Shown: one piece after another, positions 1-8,743 of the stretch
Layout of the letters: the number at the start of each line of letters is the position of its first letter
Numbering within the stretch: position 1 is the stretch's first letter
Assembly (NCBI RefSeq): GCF_900108555.1
Contig: NZ_FNWV01000004.1
Coordinates: forward strand, 186,001 to 250,000
Direction: 5' to 3'
DNA: 64,000 nucleotides
DNA from: Ruminococcus flavefaciens
GTDB taxonomy: Bacteria > Bacillota > Clostridia > Oscillospirales > Ruminococcaceae
Program-made: the position numbers and the translations under genes
Notes under the pieces: generated by a model
What the model saw: only the letters and a program-made list of their open reading frames with translations
Told to the model about the DNA's origin: nothing
Database searches by the model: none

Positions 1-20
1 GGATATTTTATTATATTCAT
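1..20 (-). CDS. Start of an unidentified gene downstream of a T-box(Cys), truncated by window edge
   Basis: An ATG on the minus strand at 20-18 opens a frame reading MNIIKY and running off the window. A strong AAGGAGGG ribosome site lies at about 28-36, a good distance upstream. The gene sits directly downstream of the T-box terminator at 88-124, so it should be controlled by charged tRNA-Cys. Cysteinyl-tRNA synthetase, cysteine biosynthesis or a transporter would fit that control. Six residues cannot distinguish these, so no function is assigned. Confidence 0.6.
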
Positions 21-87
21 CTCTGCCCTCCTTTTTTCAAATAGTATGCAGTTTGAAATATCCCACTGCATATTATTTGTCAAGACA

Positions 88-124
88 TAATAATAAAAAG
101 CCCCCGAGGATATACCTCGGAGGC
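88..124 (-). terminator. Intrinsic terminator of the T-box leader
   Basis: On the minus strand, GCCTCCGAGG (124-115) pairs with CCTCGGGGGC (109-100) as a 10-bp stem with one G-U pair, followed by TTTTTATTATT. The 5' arm overlaps the T-box antiterminator, as expected for transcriptional control. Confidence 0.85.
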
Positions 125-316
125 GCAATTGCTCGTTTCCACTCCGTCTTGAACTCATCTTATCCTTAACGCGGACGAAACGCCGACAGATACACACGCT
201 CACGCGCTTCCCTGACGGGACTGACAGCCGCACTTCACTTCCCCCGACTATGTGCTCACACCTGCCGCACACTCTCTGTAAGTCCGCAGAAAAGTTACTC
301 TGACTGCTATGTCTTT
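88..316 (-). ncRNA. T-box riboswitch leader, specifier UGC (cysteine)
   Basis: Read on the minus strand, this leader has the parts of a T-box. The AG bulge and distal loop of stem I lie at 277-252 (AGAGAGTGTGC, then GGCAGGTGTGA, then GCAC). An S-turn pair is formed by AGTA on the 5' side and GAA at 236-234. One base later comes TGC at 232-230, in the position the specifier codon has in characterised glyQS leaders. An antiterminator-like segment (GGAGTGGAAACGAG to CGCCTCC) at 145-119 overlaps the terminator at 124-88. TGC predicts tRNA-Cys sensing. The bulge reads TGGAAAC rather than the usual TGGNACC, which lowers certainty slightly. Confidence 0.82.
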
Positions 317-321
317 ATTGA

Positions 322-356
322 GAACTAAGACCTTAGAACTAAGATCTTAGAATTTA
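322..356. repeat. Five degenerate heptamer repeats
   Basis: The stretch divides exactly into GAACTAA, GACCTTA, GAACTAA, GATCTTA and GAATTTA. It lies in the T-box leader between the transcription start and stem I. The same GAACTAA unit recurs at 46201-46214. Confidence 0.85.
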
Positions 357-379
357 GTTGTATACAAATGCAAAGTTTG

Positions 380-435
380 AGCTCTTAGCTCTTAGCTCTT
401 AGCTCTTAGCTCTTAGCTCTTAGCTCTTAGCTCTT
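380..435. repeat. Eight perfect AGCTCTT heptamers
   Basis: Eight uninterrupted copies of AGCTCTT lie immediately downstream of the minus-strand promoter. Copy-number change by slippage here would alter the 5' end of the T-box transcript. Confidence 0.95.
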
Positions 436-440
436 AAATA

Positions 441-470
441 ATTATATACCATTAAGGTAGTATTTGTCAA
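441..470 (-). promoter_or_regulatory. SigA-type promoter of the T-box transcript
   Basis: On the minus strand TTGACA (470-465) and TATAAT (446-441) are both perfect, separated by 18 bp. The predicted start, near 434, falls at the edge of the heptamer array at 380-435, so the RNA would begin with AAGAGCU repeats. Confidence 0.85.
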
Positions 471-544
471 TAGCAATACATTCCCCTTGACTCTGATTTG
501 CTTCTCCTCAACTATGAACAAATTGTAAACATTTCTCCTATCCC

Positions 545-574
545 TTGACTTTGCCACTGTAAAAGATATATACT
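545..574 (+). promoter_or_regulatory. Promoter of htpG
   Basis: TTGACT at 545-550 and TATACT at 569-574 are 18 bp apart (TATATA at 567-572 is an alternative with 16). The CIRCE operator starts five bases downstream, where bound HrcA would block the polymerase. Confidence 0.7.
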
Positions 575-578
575 TTAT

Positions 579-605
579 TTAGCACTCTGATAGTCAGAGT
601 GCTAA
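579..605 (+). promoter_or_regulatory. CIRCE operator (HrcA binding site)
   Basis: TTAGCACTC, nine bases, then GAGTGCTAA: a perfect 9-9-9 inverted repeat matching the CIRCE consensus. It lies between the promoter and the htpG start, so htpG should be repressed by HrcA and induced on heat or misfolding stress. hrcA is not in this window. Confidence 0.97.
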
Positions 606-627
606 TTTCACTATGGAGATGTTTTTA

Positions 628-2529
628 ATGGAAACAAAACAGTTTAAAGCAGAGTCCAAAAGACTCCTCGATATGATGATCCACTCGATCTATACTCATA
701 AAGAGATCTTCCTCCGTGAGCTTATCTCCAATGCAAGCGATGCTATAGATAAGCTGTATTTCAAATCTCTTACCGACGACAAGGTCGGTCTCAATAAAGA
801 CGATTTCGCAATATGGATATCCGCTGACAAGGACAGCCGTACCCTTAAAATAACCGATAACGGTATCGGTATGACCGAGGAAGAGCTCGAAAACAACCTC
901 GGTACTATCGCAAACAGCGGTTCATTCAAGTTCAAGAACGAGAACAAGCTCGAAGAGGACAACCAGATCATCGGTCAGTTCGGTGTAGGCTTCTACTCGG
1001 CATTCATGGTAGCTAAGAAAGTCACCGTTATCTCCAAGGCTTACGGCAGCGATAAGGCTTACCAGTGGGAGTCTGAGGGCGTTGACGGCTACACTATCAC
1101 AGAAGCTGACAAGAAGAGCGCAGGTACTGAGATAATCCTCGAAATGCTTGACGATACAGACGATGAGAACTACGGCGAGTTCCTCGACCAGTACAGAATA
1201 AAGTCCCTCGTAAGCAAGTACTCCGATTATATCCGCTTCCCTATCAAAATGGAGGTTTCACACAGCCGTCCGAAGGAGCAGACTGAGGAAGAAAAGGAAG
1301 CAAAGAAGCCTCTTGAATATGAGGATTACATGGAAGTTGAAACTCTCAACAGCATGACTCCTCTCTGGAAAAAGAACAAGAACGAGCTCAAAGAAGAGGA
1401 TTACAAGCACTTCTACACAGAGAAGTTCTTTGACTATAACGAGCCGCTGAAGTATTCCCACATCAGCAACGAGATGCCTGCATACAATGCTCTTCTCTAT
1501 ATCCCGTCAAAAGCTCCGTTCGACTACTACTCAAAGGAGTACGAAAAGGGCTTGCAGCTCTACTCAAACGGCGTTCTTATCATGGACAAGTGCGCAGATC
1601 TGCTCCCTGACTATTTCAGCTTCGTAAAGGGACTTGTTGACTCTGAGGATCTGTCGCTGAATATCTCCCGTGAGATGCTCCAGCACGACAGACAGCTCAA
1701 GGCTATTGCCAAGAGCATAGAAAAGACTGTCAGCAACGAGCTGAAAAAGATGCTCAAGAACGAGCGTGAGAAGTATGAGGAGTTCTGGAAAGCATTCGGC
1801 TTACAGCTCAAATACGGTATCTACAGCGACTTCGGCATGAACAAGGAAAAATTACAGGATCTTCTCCTGTTCACTTCTTCAAACGAGCAGAAGCTCGTAA
1901 CTCTTGACGAGTATGTTACTGCTATGCGCGAGGATCAGAAGTATATCTACTATGCTACAGGCGAAAGCGCAGCACGTATAGAACAGCTCCCACAGACAGA
2001 GCTTGTTAAGGAAAACGGCTTCGAGATACTCTACCTCACAGACAATATCGACGAATTTGCAATAAAGTCACTTATGCAGTACAAGGATAAGGAATTCAAG
2101 TCCGTATCCGCTGATGACCTCGGTCTTGAAACTCCCGAAAAGAAGGAGGAGCTCAAAGCTAAGGAAGAAGAAAGTGCAGGTCTCCTTGACGAGCTGAAAA
2201 ATGCTCTTGACGGCAAGGTAGCAAAGGTAGCACTTTCTCAGAGACTTAAATCTCACCCTGTATGCCTTACAAGTGAGGGCGAGATATCTCTCGAAATGGA
2301 GAAAGTCCTCAATTCAATGCCTACCGATCAGAAGATACACGCACAGCGCGTTCTCGAAATAAATCCCGATCACGAAATATTCGGCAAGCTGAAATCTCTC
2401 AGCGAAAGCGGCGACAAGGACAAGCTCGGCAAGTACGCAAAGCTCCTCTACGATCAGGCACTCCTTATCGAGGGCATGAGCATAGAAAACCCTGTTGAGT
2501 TCTCAAATCTTATCTGCGAGCTTATGTAA
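628..2529 (+). CDS. htpG: Molecular chaperone HtpG (Hsp90 family)
   Basis: Cytosolic ATP-dependent Hsp90 chaperone of 633 residues, the usual bacterial length. The N-terminal GHKL ATPase shows ELISNASDA (31-39), with the catalytic Glu and Mg-binding Asn, then DNGIGM (77-82) and [11 protein letters not shown] (116-126). The middle and C-terminal dimerisation domains follow. Earlier in-frame ATGs at 613 and 619 exist, but GGAG at 616-619 is correctly spaced only for the ATG at 628, and [10 protein letters not shown] is the usual Hsp90 beginning. The gene is single, flanked by its own promoter and CIRCE upstream and a terminator downstream. Confidence 0.97.
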   Translation: METKQFKAESKRLLDMMIHSIYTHKEIFLRELISNASDAIDKLYFKSLTDDKVGLNKDDFAIWISADKDSRTLKITDNGIGMTEEELENNLGTIANSGSFKFKNENKLEEDNQIIGQFGVGFYSAFMVAKKVTVISKAYGSDKAYQWESEGVDGYTITEADKKSAGTEIILEMLDDTDDENYGEFLDQYRIKSLVSKYSDYIRFPIKMEVSHSRPKEQTEEEKEAKKPLEYEDYMEVETLNSMTPLWKKNKNELKEEDYKHFYTEKFFDYNEPLKYSHISNEMPAYNALLYIPSKAPFDYYSKEYEKGLQLYSNGVLIMDKCADLLPDYFSFVKGLVDSEDLSLNISREMLQHDRQLKAIAKSIEKTVSNELKKMLKNEREKYEEFWKAFGLQLKYGIYSDFGMNKEKLQDLLLFTSSNEQKLVTLDEYVTAMREDQKYIYYATGESAARIEQLPQTELVKENGFEILYLTDNIDEFAIKSLMQYKDKEFKSVSADDLGLETPEKKEELKAKEEESAGLLDELKNALDGKVAKVALSQRLKSHPVCLTSEGEISLEMEKVLNSMPTDQKIHAQRVLEINPDHEIFGKLKSLSESGDKDKLGKYAKLLYDQALLIEGMSIENPVEFSNLICELM

Positions 2530-2552
2530 GCAGCGTTTGCTATAATACTAAG

Positions 2553-2585
2553 AAAAAAGCGGTACACGTGTACCGCTTTTTATTA
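2553..2585. terminator. Bidirectional terminator between htpG and the DtxR-like gene
   Basis: AGCGGTACA/TGTACCGCT forms a perfect palindromic stem with A-tract on the left and TTTTTATT on the right. It can terminate htpG rightwards and the long minus-strand run leftwards. Confidence 0.9.
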
Positions 2586-2969
2586 TGCTTCGATCTTCTT
2601 TAAAGTACGTTTTACGATGATCTTCAGCCTTTCACAGGTATCATGCGGAAATTCCGTCACGAATTTTACAGCCTGATCGTGTGACTCCTGCTGTGGGAAT
2701 TTAAGGAAGTTATGGAAGAATGTATATACCTCGCCGAATGACGAGAATATCTCTTCAACCGCTTTTTCCCCCTCGGGAGTAAGGACAACGCTGTTGCAGA
2801 AGTCCTCATAAACATATCCGCTGTCAGCCAGACAGCGCAGCATTTTGCTGACACTTGGTCTTGAGACACCAAGATGCTTTGATATGTTCACACAGCGAAC
2901 ATCATCATCTGTTTCGCTCAATTCTTTGATAGCTACTAAATACCTTACGTATCCTGCACATTGTTTCAT
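2583..2969 (-). CDS. DtxR/MntR-family transcriptional regulator
   Basis: A 128-residue protein whose first 70 residues form a winged helix typical of iron- or manganese-dependent repressors (VNISKHLGVSRPSVSKMLRCLADSGYV as recognition region, then LTPEGEKAV). The C-terminal dimerisation helices follow, and there is no SH3-like third domain. In my hand alignment to MntR, the metal ligands Asp8, Glu11 and His77 fall on Arg, Val and Tyr, so canonical Mn/Fe binding is doubtful. AAAGGA precedes the ATG. It is last in the minus-strand run, 48 bp after pgsA. The target is unknown. Confidence 0.75.
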   Translation of the reverse strand: MKQCAGYVRYLVAIKELSETDDDVRCVNISKHLGVSRPSVSKMLRCLADSGYVYEDFCNSVVLTPEGEKAVEEIFSSFGEVYTFFHNFLKFPQQESHDQAVKFVTEFPHDTCERLKIIVKRTLKKIEA

Positions 2970-3017
2970 AGTAAAAATCCTTTCAATAATCCTTAGTATA
3001 TCATAGTATTAAATATA

Positions 3018-3602
3018 TTACTTATCGGAATCTATAAGATGCCAATAACCTTTAAGATAGACTGCTCCCGATATCACAGTCAGAACAGTTGAGATCCAGA
3101 CAAGGACAGGCACAACTATGTTGTCTATCGCATTTCTGAATGTCTCGGGGAAATCAATACCAAAATCAAAACAAAGACACAGCCAGAATAATATTGCAAT
3201 TATCGCTACCATTGTAAAAGCTGTTTTCAGCTTACCCCATACACCGGCAGCTACTACTATTCCGCTGTTAGCCGCGAGAAGCCTTAATCCGGAGACCATA
3301 AACTCGCGGGCTGTAATGATTATGAGCGGTATTGCTCCCATTTTCACCTCTGACAGCTCTACAAATACTGCAAGAGCCGCTATTACAAGCACTTTATCAG
3401 CCAGAGGATCAAGGAATTTTCCGAAATTTGTTACCAGATTTCGCTTTCTCGCTATTTTTCCGTCAAGAGCGTCCGTTATGGAAGCCGCCGAGAATATCAG
3501 CAACGCTATACCATAATGCAAAGGAACGTCTATATACATAAACAGCAGAAAAAACGGGATCAGTACGACTCTGAGAAGAGTCAGCCTGTTAGGCAGATTC
3601 AT
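3018..3602 (-). CDS. pgsA: CDP-diacylglycerol--glycerol-3-phosphate 3-phosphatidyltransferase
   Basis: Integral membrane enzyme that makes phosphatidylglycerol phosphate from CDP-diacylglycerol, committing lipid to phosphatidylglycerol and cardiolipin. The 194 residues match the family. The CDP-alcohol phosphatidyltransferase signature is intact (DALDGKIARK...GKFLDPLADKV: DG, AR, G, D, D), at about residues 43-70. Several hydrophobic helices follow. The ATG overlaps the rimO stop by four bases (ATGA), indicating coupled translation. rimO-pgsA order is common in Clostridia. Confidence 0.93.
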   Translation of the reverse strand: MNLPNRLTLLRVVLIPFFLLFMYIDVPLHYGIALLIFSAASITDALDGKIARKRNLVTNFGKFLDPLADKVLVIAALAVFVELSEVKMGAIPLIIITAREFMVSGLRLLAANSGIVVAAGVWGKLKTAFTMVAIIAILFWLCLCFDFGIDFPETFRNAIDNIVVPVLVWISTVLTVISGAVYLKGYWHLIDSDK

Positions 3603-4930
3603 TGGTCTATCACCTCTCCTATCAAATCATAATCGAGAGTATCGGTGATCCTTATTTTAACATAATCGCCAATCTCAAGTGGTGTTTCTGATGTGAAGAA
3701 CACCTTTCCGTCTATGTCAGGGGCATCAAGTGCGGTCCTGCCGAACCAGCATTCACCGAACTTGTCAAAGCCCTCAACGACTGCGGTAAGCTCTGCTCCC
3801 ATAAGCTTTTCATTGTTTTCACAGCTTATGAGCATTTGCTGCTCCATGATTATATCTGCGCGGTGAGCGGCAGTTTCCTCGTCGATCTGGTCGGGGAACT
3901 CATAAGCCTTTGTACCTTCTTCACGGGAATATGCAAAACAGCCAAGTCGGTCAAAACGGACTCTTTTGACAAATTCCGCAAGCTCTTCAAACTGCTCCTT
4001 TGTCTCCCCCGGGAAGCCTGTGATAAGCGTTGTCCTGAGTATGATATTCGGGACTTTTTCTCTTATATGAGCAAAGAGTGCTTCAAGCTTCTCCGTATCG
4101 CCCCAGCGGTTCATACGGGAGAGGATATCTCCGTTGCAGTGCTGTATTGGTATCTCAAGATACTTCACTATCTTTTCCTCACGGGCGATCACATCGAGAA
4201 GCTCGTCTGTGATGCGCTCGGGATAGCAATAAAGAGTACGTATCCAGCGGAGTCCGTCTATTTTGCAAAGCTCCGTGAGAAGCTCCGCAAGCTTTGGCTC
4301 GCCGTACAGGTCATTGCCGTAAAGTGCGGTATCCTGAGCTATGACTACCAGCTCTGTAACTCCGTTCTCCGCAAGGAAGCGAGCTTCTTTAAGCACATCT
4401 TCCATTGGTACGCTGCGGAATTTACCTCTTATAAGAGGTATAGCACAGTAGGTACAGCAGTTTGAACAGCCCTCAGCTACTTTGAGGTATGTGAAAAACG
4501 GCAGTGTGGATATTATCCTTTCGCCGCTGAGCTCGGCATCGAGCTTCGGCGCAAAGTGTACGCAGCGTTCACCTGCAAGCACATTATCGAGGATATCAAC
4601 GATATCCTTTGTATCACCTATACCTATAACAGCATCTGCCTCGGGGAACTGCTCGGCAGCCTCCTCCTTGTATCTCTCAACAAGACAGCCTGTTATGATG
4701 ATCTTTTTCAGCGTTCCCTCTTCTTTGAGTTTTCCAAGTTCAAGAATGGTATCTATAGCCTCTTCCTTTGCGGACTTGATAAATCCGCAGGTATTGACTA
4801 CCGCAACATCGGCAAGTCCCGGCTCTGTTACCAGCTGATATCCGTGGCTTTTCAGTTTATAGAGCATACGCTCTGAATCAACAAGATTTTTTGAACAGCC
4901 AAGGGATACCATACCCACCTTGATCGCCAT
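3599..4930 (-). CDS. rimO: Ribosomal protein S12 methylthiotransferase RimO
   Basis: Radical-SAM enzyme with two [4Fe-4S] clusters that adds a methylthio group to an Asp of ribosomal protein S12. The N-terminal UPF0004 domain supplies Cys12, Cys48 and Cys82. The radical SAM CxxxCxxC motif is Cys155, Cys159 and Cys162 (GCSNCCTYC). A TRAM domain closes the 443 residues. The cysteine spacing and the SLGCSKNLVDSE start separate RimO from MiaB. It sits one base after recX and overlaps pgsA. Confidence 0.93.
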   Translation of the reverse strand: MAIKVGMVSLGCSKNLVDSERMLYKLKSHGYQLVTEPGLADVAVVNTCGFIKSAKEEAIDTILELGKLKEEGTLKKIIITGCLVERYKEEAAEQFPEADAVIGIGDTKDIVDILDNVLAGERCVHFAPKLDAELSGERIISTLPFFTYLKVAEGCSNCCTYCAIPLIRGKFRSVPMEDVLKEARFLAENGVTELVVIAQDTALYGNDLYGEPKLAELLTELCKIDGLRWIRTLYCYPERITDELLDVIAREEKIVKYLEIPIQHCNGDILSRMNRWGDTEKLEALFAHIREKVPNIILRTTLITGFPGETKEQFEELAEFVKRVRFDRLGCFAYSREEGTKAYEFPDQIDEETAAHRADIIMEQQMLISCENNEKLMGAELTAVVEGFDKFGECWFGRTALDAPDIDGKVFFTSETPLEIGDYVKIRITDTLDYDLIGEVIDQ

Positions 4931-4931
4931 A

Positions 4932-5573
4932 TCAGTTTTCCTCCTCAGATCTTTCGGTGTTCTCGAAGTATTCCTTCACAGCGCGGTTTATCTCGGTAAA
5001 ATCATAACCGTACCGCACAAGAGCACTTTTGACCTTTTCTATTGATTTCCTATCTTCACGGTCTATGAGATATCGGGAATGTTTAGTACGAAGAAGCTCC
5101 ATGATATTGTCATGATAGGCTTCCGAATAGGGTGTAAGAGCGTCCTCGGCTGTAAACTGATCTATGCCCTTCTGCATTATCTCGCGCTTTGACCGCCTGT
5201 AGCCGTACTTCTTCACTTCCACAAGCTTGCGCGCCATACGCTCGGCATATCTCACATCATCTATAAAGCCGTGCTCCGTGAGCCTTTTCATGACCGCCGT
5301 ACACAGCGGCTCGCTCTTGTAATTCTCAATGAGCTTTTTGTACATTTCCGAATAGGTATAGTCCCTGTAATCCAGCAGGTAAAGCGCCCGCTGATAGGCT
5401 CTGCGAAAATTTGAAGCGTATATTATCTTTCTGAGAGTATCGCGGTCTGTCTCCATGCCTGCGTGTATGCCGAAATCGGTTATTATATCAGCGTGGAGGT
5501 ACAGCTTTCGTCCGTCATCAAGCTCTGCTTCGTAGGTCGAGCCTTTATATCGCATGACCGAAGTTAGCTTCAT
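4932..5573 (-). CDS. recX: Regulatory protein RecX
   Basis: A 213-residue protein built of three-helix repeats (ALYLLDYRDYTYSEMYKKL; CTAVMKRLTEHGFIDDVRYAERMARKLVE), the RecX fold that binds RecA filaments and modulates recombinase activity. Its ATG overlaps the recA stop by one base (TAATG), the usual recA-recX coupling. The protein is basic and lacks any membrane segment. Confidence 0.9.
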   Translation of the reverse strand: MKLTSVMRYKGSTYEAELDDGRKLYLHADIITDFGIHAGMETDRDTLRKIIYASNFRRAYQRALYLLDYRDYTYSEMYKKLIENYKSEPLCTAVMKRLTEHGFIDDVRYAERMARKLVEVKKYGYRRSKREIMQKGIDQFTAEDALTPYSEAYHDNIMELLRTKHSRYLIDREDRKSIEKVKSALVRYGYDFTEINRAVKEYFENTERSEEEN

Positions 5574-6751
5574 TATTCCTCAGCAGGAGTGAACTCCTCG
5601 AAATCCTCGTCAAAGTTTGCGAGGACATCTTCGCTGTCAACAGCTTCAGCTCCCTCAGACTTCGGGGCGTCAGCCTCTGCGCTGACCTTGCTGCTCTTCT
5701 TTGGAGCTGCATTGTCGAGCTCGTCCTTGTGAGCAAGTATCTGCTCCTCTATCTCCTTCATAAGGTTCTCATCATTCTGGAGCAGCTCCTTGACATTATC
5801 GCGTCCCTGTCCAAGCTTCTGATCCTTATAGCTGAACCATGAGCCGCCCTTCTTGATGATATCAAGATCAACGGCAAGATCGAGCACCTCGCCTGTACGG
5901 GATATGCCCGTACCATACATGAGGTCGAACTGACATTCCTTGAAAGGCGGTGCTACCTTATTCTTAACTATCTTGCACTTTGTAGTTGCGCCGATAACGT
6001 CTGTACCCGATTTGAGTATCTCGCCCTTTCTTACCTCGATACGGACTGATGAATAGAATTTCAGAGCGCGTCCGCCCGGGGTAGTCTCGGGATTTCCGTA
6101 CATAACACCGATCTTTTCACGGATCTGGTTTATGAATATAGCAACACAGTTCGACTTTGAGATAGCTGCTGTGAGCTTTCTCATAGCCTGCGACATAAGT
6201 CTTGCAAGCTGTCCAACATGGAGATCGCCCATTTCGCCGTCTATCTCGGCACGGGTAGTCATAGCTGCGATAGAGTCAAGTACGATAACGTCGATAGCTC
6301 CCGAACGGATAAGAGCTTCGGCGATCTCAAGTGCCTGCTCACCGCTGTCAGGCTGTGATACGAGAAGATCGTCGATATTTACACCAAGAGCCTTGGCGTA
6401 CACAGGATCAAGGGCGTGCTCAACGTCGATGAAAGCAGCTTCACCGCCTGCTTTCTGAGCCTGAGCAACTATGGAAAGTGCAACTGTGGTCTTACCTGAA
6501 CTTTCAGGTCCGTATATCTCAACGATACGTCCTCTCGGAACGCCGCCTATGCCAAGTGCCATATCCAGAGTCATAGAGCCTGTAGGTATAGCAGCAACAT
6601 TCAGTGTCTTAGTCTGTCCGAGACGCATAACTGCGCCTGCACCGTACTTCTTTTCTATCTGCTTGAGAGCTCCCTCAAGGGCAGTCTTTTTATCCTCTTT
6701 TGTAGTAACTCTTACAACAGTGGGCTTTTTTGCAAGCTCCTTTTTTGCCAT
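5573..6751 (-). CDS. recA: Recombinase RecA
   Basis: DNA-dependent ATPase that forms filaments for strand exchange and SOS induction. Walker A is GPESSGKT (81-88), the Walker B strand VIVLDSIAA follows, and the DNA-binding loop L2 region is conserved. The 392 residues exceed the typical 350 because of an N-terminal extension and an acidic C-terminal tail ([19 protein letters not shown]). GGAGG is spaced eight bases before the ATG. I saw no LexA-type box in the 23-bp gap upstream, so expression probably comes from the operon promoter further up. Confidence 0.98.
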   Translation of the reverse strand: MAKKELAKKPTVVRVTTKEDKKTALEGALKQIEKKYGAGAVMRLGQTKTLNVAAIPTGSMTLDMALGIGGVPRGRIVEIYGPESSGKTTVALSIVAQAQKAGGEAAFIDVEHALDPVYAKALGVNIDDLLVSQPDSGEQALEIAEALIRSGAIDVIVLDSIAAMTTRAEIDGEMGDLHVGQLARLMSQAMRKLTAAISKSNCVAIFINQIREKIGVMYGNPETTPGGRALKFYSSVRIEVRKGEILKSGTDVIGATTKCKIVKNKVAPPFKECQFDLMYGTGISRTGEVLDLAVDLDIIKKGGSWFSYKDQKLGQGRDNVKELLQNDENLMKEIEEQILAHKDELDNAAPKKSSKVSAEADAPKSEGAEAVDSEDVLANFDEDFEEFTPAEE

Positions 6752-6774
6752 TGGTATTTCCTCCGATCGTTACG

Positions 6775-7644
6775 TTATATCAGGTCTGTTTCTATGGTAT
6801 TACGTGCGGCTGCTGTCCTTATTATGCCGCCGCCGTCTTTTCTCAGCTCCACATCTGTGAAGCCGTTTTTTTCAAGTATAGCTTTTACATCATCGTGCTG
6901 CCCCATGCCGAATTCATAAGCAACGAAGCCGCCGACTTTAACGGACGTTTTCCACAGCTCCGTCATAGCTCTGTAGAAATCAAGTCCGTCATCTCCGCCG
7001 AAAAGCGCAGATGCAGGCTCATGAGTGACCTCAGTCTGGAGCTCGCTCATATCCTGTGATGTAAGATAAGGCGGATTGCTGACGAGTATATCAAGTCCCG
7101 CAAGAGACATTGCAGTCTCTCTTTTCAGCACGTCACCTTTTATAATATGTATATCACCGCAGCCGTTTGCGGCGGTATTCTGCTTTAAATAGCCAAGTGC
7201 TGCGTCCGAAAGCTCAACAGCGTAAACATCGGCTTCGGGAAGCTCCTTTTTCAGAGCAACTGCGATACAGCCGCTTCCGCTGCAAAGATCTGCTATCTTA
7301 GGGGATTTCAGCTTTTCCCTGCGGCAGATGTCCAGCACCTGCTCCACAAGAGTCTCCGTATCGGGACGGGGTATGAGTACGCCCTCGCCCACTTTGAAAT
7401 TACAGCCCCAGAATTCCCACTGTCCGAGAAGATACTGCAAGGGATAGCCCTCGGCGCGTCTTTTGGCAAGTGAGCGTATCTCTGCTGCCTTATCATCAGG
7501 TACAGGCTCTTTCGGCAGGAACATGGGCGTTTTATCGCCGAGCAGGTCCTGAAAGATACAGGTGGTATCAAAGTCAGCCGTGTCCTCATCGCGCTGTGCG
7601 ATAATGCTGCGGCATTCTGCGAAAAGCTCCCCGCGGCTTACCAC
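6775..7644 (-). CDS. prmC: Release factor glutamine N5-methyltransferase PrmC
   Basis: SAM-dependent enzyme that methylates the Gln of the GGQ motif in peptide chain release factors. It shows the N-terminal helical domain, PRPDTE (92-97), the SAM loop DLCSGSGCIA (119-128) and the catalytic NPPY (190-193). The start is GTG at 7644, preceded by AGGAGGAGG, and overlaps the end of the DUF1385 gene by seven bases. Length 289 is normal. Confidence 0.94.
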   Translation of the reverse strand: MVSRGELFAECRSIIAQRDEDTADFDTTCIFQDLLGDKTPMFLPKEPVPDDKAAEIRSLAKRRAEGYPLQYLLGQWEFWGCNFKVGEGVLIPRPDTETLVEQVLDICRREKLKSPKIADLCSGSGCIAVALKKELPEADVYAVELSDAALGYLKQNTAANGCGDIHIIKGDVLKRETAMSLAGLDILVSNPPYLTSQDMSELQTEVTHEPASALFGGDDGLDFYRAMTELWKTSVKVGGFVAYEFGMGQHDDVKAILEKNGFTDVELRKDGGGIIRTAAARNTIETDLI

Positions 7645-8708
7645 TTGTCCTCCTCCTTGTTCTCAGGTATGCAGGGCTTCATAGCTGCGATAGCTATCTC
7701 TATCATACTGTCATCGGGCTCACGGGTGGTTATGCGCTGCATAGCAAGTCCCGGAGCGGATAATATCCTTGTAAAGGTATTATCGTTATTTCCCGCAAGA
7801 CGTATACACTCATATGAAATTCCCACAACAAGAGGGAGAAGTATCAGTGATGCAACGATACGCTGCCATGTTACCGTAAAGGGTACAAGGCACATAACGA
7901 GTATGCTTACGATAAGCACGATGAATATGAAGCTTGTTCCGCAGCGTTTGTGGAAACGTGTCTGCTTGCGGACATTCTCCACAGTAAGAGGCAGTTCAGC
8001 CTCATGGCAGGCAATCGTCTTATGCTCTGCGCCGTGGTACATATACTGCCTTTTGATGTCTTTCATAAGGCTGACAAGATACATATAAAGTACAAATAGC
8101 ACTATCTTTACGATCCCCTCAAGAAGCGAACGAACGATGCGATGCTCCTTGACAGAGGGGATAAATCCCACAAGCCACTTTGGCAGGAACACAAAGAGTC
8201 CTATTGCCATTGCAACACCGAGAAGTATACCTAAATACATGAATATATCGGTAACTGTGTCCTTTTCCTTCTCTTCCTTTTTCTCGCCGCTTTTTTCGGA
8301 AGCCTCCGCTGTCTTGTCGGCAGCAGCCTCAGCTGGCGTATCTGCGGCAGCTGAGGCTGCAACATTCTCAGTCTTTTCGGATTTTGATTTTTTCTTGTCC
8401 TTCTTCTTGTCGTCTTCCTCTTCATCATCGACCATTTGCTTTTCAGCCGATTTCATCATGTACTTATAGCCCTTGGTGAGAGATATGACGAAATTGGTAC
8501 AGCCTCTTACAAGAGGGACTTTTCTGTACCACGGAGCGTTCTTTCCGTTGTTTTCTTCCCATGTTTCAAGGTCTATAGTACCGTCGGGAAGTCTGCAAGC
8601 CATAGCACCTGTAGTTGGTCCGAGCATCATTATGCCCTCAACAAGTGCCTGACCGCCTATTTTGGATTTGAATTTTTCATTTGTATTTGTATTAGTATTG
8701 TTTCCCAT
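7638..8708 (-). CDS. DUF1385 (YqhQ-like) membrane protein
   Basis: A 356-residue multi-spanning protein. It has the DUF1385 opening GGQALVEGIMMLGP (residues 18-31) and the core YHGAEHKTIACHE...KRCGTSF, with conserved His, Glu and Cys suggesting a metal or catalytic site, though no activity is established. A charged, low-complexity Lys/Glu/Ala insert at about 93-148 precedes the first membrane helices. Four hydrophobic segments follow. DUF1385 genes often neighbour prmC in Firmicutes. The N-terminus carries an odd NTNTNTN repeat. Confidence 0.85.
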   Translation of the reverse strand: MGNNTNTNTNEKFKSKIGGQALVEGIMMLGPTTGAMACRLPDGTIDLETWEENNGKNAPWYRKVPLVRGCTNFVISLTKGYKYMMKSAEKQMVDDEEEDDKKKDKKKSKSEKTENVAASAAADTPAEAAADKTAEASEKSGEKKEEKEKDTVTDIFMYLGILLGVAMAIGLFVFLPKWLVGFIPSVKEHRIVRSLLEGIVKIVLFVLYMYLVSLMKDIKRQYMYHGAEHKTIACHEAELPLTVENVRKQTRFHKRCGTSFIFIVLIVSILVMCLVPFTVTWQRIVASLILLPLVVGISYECIRLAGNNDNTFTRILSAPGLAMQRITTREPDDSMIEIAIAAMKPCIPENKEEDKW

Positions 8709-8743
8709 TTTTTCACCTTATTGAAAATAGTAATGCCTGTGCC

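Noticed and set aside
380..435. Possible CRISPR array
   Set aside because: The unit is 7 bases with no spacers; it is a simple heptamer array and no cas gene is present.
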